Positions 1-5,542 of a DNA stretch of 8,589 nt are shown one piece after another. The translations under genes were made by a program, and so were the position numbers. The DNA is taken from assembly GCA_947589695.1 (NCBI GenBank), contig CANQBY010000045.1, forward strand, positions 1-8,589, written 5' to 3'. Position 1 is the first letter of the stretch. Each line of letters begins with the position of its first letter. The notes beneath the pieces were generated by a model. That model saw only the letters and a program-made list of their open reading frames with translations, searched no databases and had not been told where the DNA came from. Source of the DNA: an uncultured Bacilli bacterium. Lineage in GTDB: Bacteria; Bacillota_I; Bacilli_A; RF39; UBA660.

Positions 1-64
1 TTTGGTGTTTTCCTTTCCTTATCTTTTCCTTTACTGAAGTGATTCAGGGGGTTTAGAACTAGGT

Positions 65-72
65 AAGGAGGT
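65..72 (+). promoter_or_regulatory. Strong Shine-Dalgarno AAGGAGGT for the 40-aa ORF
   Basis: Eight consecutive bases complementary to the 16S rRNA 3' end, with nine bases between the T at 72 and the ATG at 82. Among the stronger Shine-Dalgarno matches in the window, and the only one noted on the plus strand. Confidence 0.45.
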
Positions 73-81
73 ACTTTAGTT

Positions 82-204
82 ATGTTAAAAGTAATTTTAA
101 CATTATTTGGGGTTACAACGATGTTTGTAACACTCAAAAAGACACTTCTCTTTATCAACATGAATATACATCTTGACATTAAGATAAGTGTCTATAAACA
201 ATGA
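82..204 (+). CDS. Small hydrophobic ORF, 40 aa, unknown function
   Basis: I do not recognise this peptide. The frame runs from ATG at 82 to TGA at 202-204 and encodes 40 residues. The first 26 are mostly hydrophobic with a Lys-Lys pair at 19-20 (MLKVILTLFG at the start), followed by a more polar tail. A full AAGGAGGT ribosome binding site lies at 65-72, ending about 9 bases before the ATG; this is the main reason to list it. It is the only candidate gene on the plus strand and runs toward gatD, ending 66 bases from gatD's stop. Size, hydrophobicity and antisense structure would suit a type I toxin-like or small membrane peptide, but I see no clear family match. Its 3' half overlaps the hairpin proposed as gatD's terminator on the other strand. 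No convincing promoter is visible upstream. It may be spurious. Confidence 0.35.
   Translation: MLKVILTLFGVTTMFVTLKKTLLFINMNIHLDIKISVYKQ
136..193 (-). terminator. Candidate terminator downstream of gatD
   Basis: Read on the minus strand, AGACACTT (193-186) pairs with AAGTGTCT (147-140). After one mismatch, TCTT (184-181) pairs with AAGA (152-149). The 3' arm runs directly into a tract of five T (140-136). The loop is long and can form a smaller inner hairpin (185-181 with 174-170). It lies about 80 bases after the gatD stop, so it could end the murT-gatD transcript. The large loop makes it less certain than the terminator at 2332-2354. Confidence 0.4.
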
Positions 205-212
205 TTTGTAGG

Positions 213-243
213 CATTTAGTCCTTAAATGTTCTACTATTTAAG
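213..243 (-). other. Two mutually exclusive hairpins in the gatD 3' region
   Basis: CTTAAAT (222-228) is perfectly complementary to ATTTAAG (237-243), giving a 7-bp stem. CATTTA (213-218) can instead pair with TAAATG (224-229). The two stems share the segment at 222-229 and cannot form together. Neither is followed by a T tract. In sequence this AT-rich, chance is a real possibility. Confidence 0.25.
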
Positions 244-270
244 TTTAGCATATTTTTTTAAAATAGACAA

Positions 271-864
271 TTAATTTTGATTAGATTTTAAAGTATCAAT
301 AAAGTATTTAGTTAAATTATCATTTAAGGCTAAGATAGGTCCAATAAGGGAAGTTACATATAGATTATGATATTTATATCCTTCTAACATAGTTTTATTA
401 TTACCTATTCCTTGTTCTAGATTAAATAATAAATTATCTGTGGATGTAATTAAATATTGGGTATTTTGAAATCCTTTTATTTTACCATTACAAAGAGAAG
501 TAGTTGCAGTTATATTACCAACTTGATAATTAGGTAATAATTCAAATTCATAAAGGTTTAGAAAATTAAAGATACTTAAAGCATTGCCGGTGATTAAAAA
601 TATTTTATCTTTTTTTAAATAGGTTAAAATATCTTCGCGATATTTAGATAAAATAGTTTGAGCTTTAGTTAAATATTTATCGCGACCACTGCCAATATAA
701 ACAAAATCATATTTAAGAAAATCAATTTCATCAGTCATATTTATATTAGTTACTGTATAATCAATTTGATTATTTTTTAACATATAAGTTAGAGCTTTAA
801 TATTTCCATTTTCACCATATAAATTTAATTCATCAGGAAATAAGTGAGCAATATTAATAGTCAT
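271..864 (-). CDS. gatD: GatD-like glutamine amidotransferase homologue lacking both catalytic residues
   Basis: Homologue of GatD, the class I (CobB/CobQ-type) glutaminase that supplies ammonia to MurT for amidating D-Glu of lipid II in the cytoplasm. Family features seen: the N-terminal DELNLYGENGNIKAL segment (residues 11-25), the IGSGRD strand-turn (57-62), a nucleophile-elbow region (89-98), a GFQN segment (131-134) and the SLIGPIL segment (172-178). In canonical GatD the elbow reads ICGGYQ and the C-terminal motif reads LHGP. Here Thr92 (codon ACC) replaces the nucleophilic Cys and Ile174 (codon ATT) replaces the His. The GGYQ after the Cys and the NHGGR segment are also lost. At 197 residues it is shorter than S. 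aureus GatD (about 240), lacking the C-terminal extension. The ATG overlaps the murT stop (TAATG) and has AAGGAGG at 872-878, so the pair is translationally coupled. The frame is intact, which argues against simple decay. Homology is confident; glutaminase activity is not expected. Confidence 0.85.
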   Translation of the reverse strand: MTINIAHLFPDELNLYGENGNIKALTYMLKNNQIDYTVTNINMTDEIDFLKYDFVYIGSGRDKYLTKAQTILSKYREDILTYLKKDKIFLITGNALSIFNFLNLYEFELLPNYQVGNITATTSLCNGKIKGFQNTQYLITSTDNLLFNLEQGIGNNKTMLEGYKYHNLYVTSLIGPILALNDNLTKYFIDTLKSNQN

Positions 865-2195
865 TATTTTTCCTCCTTAAAGGTATTTTTAAAAATATCA
901 CCATAATCATAATGCGACATGCAATAAACCTTTTTAGAATTATCTTTTACGATATCTTCTTTCATATCAGAAATACTTTCTTTAATAATTATTTTATCCT
1001 CATTAATACCAGCGAGTAATAAACGTTTTTTTAATTCATGTTTTTGAATACCACATAAATAAATGAGATTTAAATTAGAATCATTTAATAATTCAAATTC
1101 AATATCATATAACCAAGAAGCATCAATATGGGGATATCTTTTACTAATAATACTATAACCAATAATAATATCTTTTAAGTCATGATCACTTTTTATTTTA
1201 AATAAAGCACTATTAAAAGTAGTAGCATTTTCTGATTTGCAATTGAAATAGCGATATTTTTTATTTTGATAAGTAAAGTATTCTTCGGGATTATCCTGAT
1301 TAATTTTGTTTATTAGTTTACTTATTTCATTAATTTGAATACCTAAACTTTTTAAGGTAGTCACCGCGGCGATAACATTATAGGCTTGATACATGGTATC
1401 ACTACCAATTTTAATTAATTCATCATTTATCTTTAAAGTTTTGGTGGTTAAATTTAGATCTGTAGCAATAGTATCCGGTTTGTAATAAGTAAAATCACAA
1501 TTAGAACAATGATAAGAGCCTAAAGTTTCAAAATTATAATAATAATACACTAACTTAGTATCACAGTTGGGACAATATGTCGTATTTAAGTTTTCAAAAA
1601 TTTGGGTTTCATAGGAATAAGCATTTTTAGCTAAACTAAAATAAGTAATTTTATTAGGAAGATCTTTTTCAAGATACCTTAGTAGTGGTTCATCCATAAG
1701 AGTGATAATTTGAGTATTTTTAGGAATAGCCTTTATTATTTCTTCATAAACAAGATCAATGGTGTGCTGGCGTGGGGGTTGGTCTTTGGTAAGATTAGTT
1801 AATACTAAAATATCAGGATTTAAATATTTTAAGACTTCTTTATTGTAACGCTCATCAATTTCTAGGATTAAATAATCAGCTTTAATTTTACCGGTGAGAG
1901 AGCTATATTTAATTAAAGCTGTTGCAATACCAGAAGAGAGATTAGAACCAGAACTATTATGACAGACCTTAGAACCTGAGGCAGTTAAAACTTGGGCAAT
2001 TAAAGTAGAAGTGGTACCTTTCCCGGATGATCCGGTTATAACTACTTTAGTTTTGGGGTATGTTAATTTAGCAAATAAGTTTTTATCGATTTTTAAAGCT
2101 ACTTTCCCAGGTAAGGAAGTTCCTCTTTTAAATATTTTGCCAATTATAATAGTTATTTTTCCAATTAGGATTGCAATAGTTCGCATATTTTTCAC
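864..2195 (-). CDS. murT: MurT-like Mur ligase, divergent
   Basis: Homologue of MurT, the ATP-dependent Mur-ligase subunit that with GatD amidates lipid II D-Glu to D-isoglutamine; cytoplasmic. Order of parts in 443 aa: N-terminal RGTSLPG segment (24-30), P-loop GSSGKGTT (55-62, Lys59), HNSSGSN (79-85), EIDE (112-115), the MurT-specific four-Cys zinc ribbon (Cys208, 211, 230, 233), YQAYNVIAA (269-277, Asn273) and a C-terminal domain with DASWLYD (358-364). Length is normal for the family. Several usually invariant stretches differ: FRDQ-DRYGE appears as TKDQPPRQHT (136-145), the KNPAG-N loop as KSENATTFN (320-328), and the residues just before DASW are not the usual D-N-ADG-D. The first codon shown is GTG at 2195; an in-frame ATG at 2186 (residue 4) aligns better with the usual MR start, and neither has a strong ribosome binding site. 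It is the first gene of its unit. Homology is confident; the exact reaction is uncertain because GatD lacks its catalytic residues. Confidence 0.85.
   Translation of the reverse strand: MKNMRTIAILIGKITIIIGKIFKRGTSLPGKVALKIDKNLFAKLTYPKTKVVITGSSGKGTTSTLIAQVLTASGSKVCHNSSGSNLSSGIATALIKYSSLTGKIKADYLILEIDERYNKEVLKYLNPDILVLTNLTKDQPPRQHTIDLVYEEIIKAIPKNTQIITLMDEPLLRYLEKDLPNKITYFSLAKNAYSYETQIFENLNTTYCPNCDTKLVYYYYNFETLGSYHCSNCDFTYYKPDTIATDLNLTTKTLKINDELIKIGSDTMYQAYNVIAAVTTLKSLGIQINEISKLINKINQDNPEEYFTYQNKKYRYFNCKSENATTFNSALFKIKSDHDLKDIIIGYSIISKRYPHIDASWLYDIEFELLNDSNLNLIYLCGIQKHELKKRLLLAGINEDKIIIKESISDMKEDIVKDNSKKVYCMSHYDYGDIFKNTFKEEK
872..878 (-). promoter_or_regulatory. gatD ribosome binding site inside the murT 3' end
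   Basis: AAGGAGG on the minus strand, seven bases before the gatD ATG. It lies within the last codons of murT, supporting the TAATG start and coupled translation of the two subunits. Confidence 0.75.
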
Positions 2196-2263
2196 ATATA
2201 ATCAATCTTCTAGAAATAGTAATTAATTCTTATTGATTGATTCCTTTCTATTTATACTTTTTT

Positions 2264-2293
2264 ATTATATACCTTATATATACCTTAAATTAA
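2264..2293 (-). promoter_or_regulatory. Candidate promoter for murT-gatD
   Basis: A consensus TATAAT on the minus strand (2269-2264), with a weak TTAATT -35-like hexamer (2293-2288) 18 bases upstream. It lies between the strong terminator at 2332-2354 and murT, about 70 bases before the murT start, where a promoter is needed. AT-richness makes such matches common, so position is the main support. Confidence 0.45.
2266..2287 (-). repeat. Exact 11-bp tandem repeat in the murT promoter region
   Basis: The minus strand carries TAAGGTATATA twice in immediate succession (2287-2277 and 2276-2266), with the second copy overlapping the candidate -10. An 11-bp period is close to one helical turn, so two copies would present the same face to a DNA-binding protein. 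A simple slippage duplication is the alternative. Confidence 0.6.
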
Positions 2294-2331
2294 TTTTAAC
2301 ATTAATGATGGCTTTTTTAAATAGAAACATG

Positions 2332-2354
2332 AAAAAAAGTCAATTTCTTGACTT
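2332..2354 (-). terminator. Rho-independent terminator after the DPM1-like gene
   Basis: Read on the minus strand, the stem AAGTCAA (2354-2348) pairs perfectly with TTGACTT (2343-2337) around a GAAA tetraloop, followed by a run that totals seven T (2338-2332). It begins at the base after the TAG stop of the glycosyltransferase gene. It separates the glycan genes from murT-gatD. Confidence 0.85.
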
Positions 2355-3278
2355 CTATTTATTATTTTCTAAACTAATCAAGTGTAATTCAAAGTTTTGA
2401 CGGTCTTTACGAGCAATACTTTCTAAGATTAAGCCTCCAATAAATAAGTTTATTGCAACTATTCCAAAGAAAGAGGCCGCGATTAGAGATGGGAATTTTT
2501 CCACCAAACCAGTATTTAAATAACCCATTAGGGTTGGAATAAAGAACCCAACGCCAATTAATAAACTAATAAGAGATAAAATCGTAAAGAAAACAAAAGG
2601 TTTATATTGTTTAAAAAGAGACGCGATTGTTTTTAAAACTTTAAGACCATCACTAACAGTATTAAGTTTGGAAACACTGCCCGCGGGACGATCCCGATAG
2701 TCAATTAAAACATTTTCTAGTTTCATTTTTTTATCTAAAGCATGAATAGTCATTTCGGTTTCAATTTCAAAACCACCAGATATGACTGGGAATGATTTCA
2801 CAAACAAACGACTAAAAGCACGGTAACCCGTCATGATATCGCGAACATTACTTTTGAAAGTAAAGTTTACTAAGAAACGAACTAAGACATTACCAAAATT
2901 GTGGAACATTCTTTTATTTTCAGTAAAATAAGTGCTTGATAAACGATCGCCCACGACCATTTCGGCCTTACCTTCTAAAATTAAATTACACATTGCCTCG
3001 GCATGTTCAGCGGGATATGTATCATCACCATCGGCCATTAAATAACAGTCAGCATCAATTTCCCGAAACATCCTTCTAATAACATTACCTTTGCCTTGCA
3101 TGTATTCATGTCTAACAATAGCTCCGGCTTTTTCCGCGATTTCCGCCGTATTATCACTAGAATTATTATCATAAACATAAATATCAGCTTCAGGTAGCGC
3201 TTTTTTAAAATCCGTTACGACTTTTTCAATAGTTTTAGCTTCATTATAACAAGGAATTAAAACTGCAATTTTACTCAT
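2355..3278 (-). CDS. DPM1-like family 2 glycosyltransferase with two C-terminal membrane helices
   Basis: GT2 enzyme of the dolichol-phosphate-mannose-synthase type, expected to move a sugar from a nucleotide donor to polyprenyl phosphate on the inner face of the membrane. In 307 aa: GT-A fold start IPCYNE (8-13), DNNSSDNT (37-44), the metal-binding D-x-D region ADGDDTYP (82-89), GDR (110-112), the family motif DIMTGYRAFSR (147-157), GGFEIETE (168-175) and YRDRPAGS-SK (194-204). Two hydrophobic helices follow at about 229-247 and 265-287. All expected motifs are present. The ATG at 3278 is preceded by GTGAGGT, four bases away. Base composition is visibly richer in G and C than the neighbouring membrane-protein genes. 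It follows the large GT-C gene and may load the lipid-linked sugar that GT-C uses. The sugar cannot be told from sequence. Confidence 0.88.
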   Translation of the reverse strand: MSKIAVLIPCYNEAKTIEKVVTDFKKALPEADIYVYDNNSSDNTAEIAEKAGAIVRHEYMQGKGNVIRRMFREIDADCYLMADGDDTYPAEHAEAMCNLILEGKAEMVVGDRLSSTYFTENKRMFHNFGNVLVRFLVNFTFKSNVRDIMTGYRAFSRLFVKSFPVISGGFEIETEMTIHALDKKMKLENVLIDYRDRPAGSVSKLNTVSDGLKVLKTIASLFKQYKPFVFFTILSLISLLIGVGFFIPTLMGYLNTGLVEKFPSLIAASFFGIVAINLFIGGLILESIARKDRQNFELHLISLENNK

Positions 3279-3303
3279 AAATACCTCACTTCTATATAGC
3301 TTT

Positions 3304-3332
3304 AGTTTAACATATCTTTTTTAATAAGTAAA
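3304..3332 (-). promoter_or_regulatory. Candidate promoter for the DPM1-like gene
   Basis: On the minus strand, TTTACT (3332-3327) is followed after 17 bases by TAAACT (3309-3304), with TG one base before the -10 (extended -10). It sits in the 89-base gap before the gene at 3278. Both hexamers are 4 of 6 matches. I see no clear terminator for the preceding gene in this gap, so read-through is also possible. Confidence 0.35.
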
Positions 3333-3367
3333 TAAATAGTAAGTTTATTATAATTAAAATAAGATTT

Positions 3368-5425
3368 TTATAACCAGAAAGAGAATAAATAGGTTAGTTT
3401 TGGTAATAAATAAGGATTACCATAAAATAAATATTCGGCTTGGAAATAAATTAAAGCATTAAATATTAAAGATATTACTATAAAACTTAATAATAATTTT
3501 ACATAACGAATATCTAATTTATTTATTAAAGAGAGAATAATAATTATTGTGGGTATAGTAAAAAATAAAGCAAAATCGGAAATATAACGAGGTAAGATAC
3601 CAGCCATCTGAGTATCCGCGATAATGATAATAAATCCTCCAATTAAAGATGATAAACTTAAATAAAATAAAGTCTTATTATTAATTTCTTTTTTAAATTT
3701 AAATATAAATAAACTTAAAAGACAAATTAAATTAGTAAAGAAGAAACCTCCATAGACGGCTTCATAAATAGTTTTGCCAATATAAGTAGTGGCAACATGA
3801 TGAGCTTGTAAAAATGGAAATACCGGAGTAAAGTAGCTTGGTTGTAATAAGTAATAATATATTCCCGTAAAAATTCGATCAAATTCAAAACCTCTTTTCG
3901 TCATATCATTAGTAGTTAGATTATAGGCTGCGCCAAAATCAAAAATATTACCAAAACGTTTATAATTATAAAACATTAAAAGAGATGCTATGATAAGATA
4001 GGGAGCAATAGTAACAACTGTTTCTTTTATGGTTTTAAGACTAAATAATTCCCTTTTTTTAAATACCGAATCCCAAAGAATAATAGGAACAAATATTAAA
4101 GATACCAATATTTGAGGACGACAACCCGCGATTAGAGCCATGCAAGTACTGCCTAAGAATAAGTATTTGATATTTATTTCCTCATAAGTAGTAGCTTTAA
4201 GATAAAAACCTAAACCTAGAAGAGAGAAAGCTAGAGCCATGAAGATTGGGATATAATAAAAGTTAGCACAACCTAAAGCTAATAAAGTGTTACTTGTAAA
4301 GATAGTAAAAATTGATAAAATAAGATACCAGATTAAAGATGTCTTAGGGAAATACTTTTTAATAAGTTGATAAAGAAAGTAAAATACCCCTAGAGCAAAC
4401 AAAGTACAAGTAATACTTAAAGCTATATTATTAGCAATATGATGACCACTTATCGCATAATATGGTAAATAAATTAAAAGGCATGGAACAACTCCAAAGT
4501 AAGAATAATATTTACCTTTATAATAAGCATAATCCCAGTGATAGTCTTTAGCTTTTAAAACCGAATCTCGATAGTAGGTATCATAAGGGTTTTTTAAAGC
4601 TTTTAATTCAGGTGTTACTTCTAATTTTAAAGCAAAGCTTTTACTAGCAAGAGCTTCGGCAAGATTTTTATATTGGGATTGATTTAAATTCATATCGGTT
4701 AGTGAATTTACATATAAATTATAAGTAGTTAATTTATAAAAAACTAAAGCCATAATAATCATAATTACAGGAATTAAATATTTAGTTAGAGAATGATTGA
4801 ATTTTAAATCATGCAGAATAGATTTAGGATTAATGCAGAAAATAAATAGTATAAAAAATGAAACTAATAAGAAACGATAATTATTAAAATTCATAGGAAC
4901 TTTAGAATTGATACTTATTTTATTGATATTAAAAGTTAACTTCTCGGTAGTATTAAAATTTAATTTAATACTTGTTGCTTGCCCACTAGAGTGGATTCTT
5001 ATGTATTTGCTTAAATTAATGACATTAGTATAATTAGCTTCTCCCACGTAATAATATAAAGCATCTGCTTCATCTTTTAGTTCAATAGTAAAATGGAGTA
5101 GATCCCAACTAGCAATATCGAGATAGAGATTAGATACTTTTTTATTTAGGTTAGTTATTTCAATGTAAGCATTTTCAGGATCTTTAATTGTACAGCCATC
5201 TAAGCATTCAATACCATCAGAGAAAGTATAAGAAACATTCTCGGATGGTTTAAAAAATAAAGATTCATAATGACGATATTGAAATAAACTAACTTCTAAA
5301 ACTAAAGCTATTATTAAAGAATACATAACGTATTTTAAAAAAGTTTTAAGATATTTATTAGAAATAACATTTATTTTTAAAATTATAAAAATAATTAATA
5401 TAATAAGTAATGAAAGAATAAGCAT
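3368..5425 (-). CDS. Large GT-C-type membrane glycosyltransferase with inserted exocytoplasmic domain
   Basis: Polytopic membrane protein of 685 aa, most like GT-C enzymes (ArnT/PMT/RgtA-type) that take a sugar from a polyprenyl-phosphate donor and transfer it outside the membrane. Two helices open the protein (about 1-20 and 29-48). A soluble stretch at about 50-180 follows, rich in beta-type segments, with Cys74 and Cys78 close together. About ten further helices follow from 184 on. The first loop of the core holds TDMNLNQSQYKNLAEAL (243-259); Asp244 is placed like the GT-C catalytic Asp. Later segments that look conserved in related Firmicute proteins are DYAYYKGKYYSYFG (298-311), AGCRPQ (433-438), RFGNIFDFGAAYNLT (490-504) and a ...GILPRY segment ending at 614. 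The start has GGTGAT just upstream. The family is inferred from architecture; donor, acceptor and subfamily are unknown. Confidence 0.65.
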   Translation of the reverse strand: MLILSLLIILIIFIILKINVISNKYLKTFLKYVMYSLIIALVLEVSLFQYRHYESLFFKPSENVSYTFSDGIECLDGCTIKDPENAYIEITNLNKKVSNLYLDIASWDLLHFTIELKDEADALYYYVGEANYTNVINLSKYIRIHSSGQATSIKLNFNTTEKLTFNINKISINSKVPMNFNNYRFLLVSFFILFIFCINPKSILHDLKFNHSLTKYLIPVIMIIMALVFYKLTTYNLYVNSLTDMNLNQSQYKNLAEALASKSFALKLEVTPELKALKNPYDTYYRDSVLKAKDYHWDYAYYKGKYYSYFGVVPCLLIYLPYYAISGHHIANNIALSITCTLFALGVFYFLYQLIKKYFPKTSLIWYLILSIFTIFTSNTLLALGCANFYYIPIFMALAFSLLGLGFYLKATTYEEINIKYLFLGSTCMALIAGCRPQILVSLIFVPIILWDSVFKKRELFSLKTIKETVVTIAPYLIIASLLMFYNYKRFGNIFDFGAAYNLTTNDMTKRGFEFDRIFTGIYYYLLQPSYFTPVFPFLQAHHVATTYIGKTIYEAVYGGFFFTNLICLLSLFIFKFKKEINNKTLFYLSLSSLIGGFIIIIADTQMAGILPRYISDFALFFTIPTIIIILSLINKLDIRYVKLLLSFIVISLIFNALIYFQAEYLFYGNPYLLPKLTYLFSFWL

Positions 5426-5440
5426 ATAATCACCATTTTT

Positions 5441-5469
5441 ATTATAGCAAAATTAAAGAAATATATCTA
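5441..5469 (-). promoter_or_regulatory. Candidate extended -10 promoter with very short leader
   Basis: The minus strand has TGCTATAAT (5449-5441), a perfect TGn-TATAAT, with TAGATA (5469-5464) 17 bases upstream as a weak -35. The ATG of the 685-aa protein is at 5425, so the leader would be only about 10 bases, just holding the GGTGAT ribosome binding site. It lies directly after the terminator-like hairpin of the preceding gene. Confidence 0.45.
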
Positions 5470-5484
5470 TAAAGATTAATAAAA

Positions 5485-5542
5485 TTTAGATAATCTAAAA
5501 AATTGTAATTTAAAAATCGCCTATTAGACGATTTTAGATTAT
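5485..5542 (-). repeat. Nested inverted repeats around the gtrB-like stop codon
   Basis: ATAATCTAAAA at 5490-5500 is exactly complementary to TTTTAGATTAT at 5532-5542, enclosing the terminator hairpin. A second palindrome, TTTAGAT-A-ATCTAAA, occupies 5485-5499. The seven-base unit TTTAGAT or its complement thus occurs three times. Several alternative RNA folds are possible; the function, if any, is unknown. Confidence 0.5.
5512..5535 (-). terminator. Hairpin terminator overlapping the gtrB-like stop
   Basis: Read on the minus strand, AAAATCGTCT (5535-5526) pairs with AGGCGATTTT (5522-5513) over ten base pairs with one U-G wobble and an AAT loop, then one more T and AAATT. The upstream arm begins inside the TAA stop at 5536-5534. 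The T tract is short and mostly in the stem, so termination may be partial. Confidence 0.55.

Noticed and set aside
34..47. Small hairpin CTGAA-GTGA-TTCAG
   Set aside because: A 5-bp stem without a T tract; too short to call a terminator or regulatory element.
1..179. Minus-strand open frame from ATG at 179 running off the left edge (59 codons visible)
   Set aside because: No ribosome binding site before the ATG, no recognisable family, and it passes through the proposed gatD terminator and is antisense to the AAGGAGGT of the plus-strand ORF. It could be real if the sequence to the left continues it, but it is not supported here.
173..198. Plus-strand TTGACA and TATAAA as a promoter
   Set aside because: The spacing is only 14 bases, too short for a standard promoter, and both lie inside a hairpin and the small ORF.
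2011..2226. Plus-strand 71-aa open frame
   Set aside because: Lies almost wholly antisense to the 5' end of murT, whose homology is clear, and has no ribosome binding site; a shadow frame.
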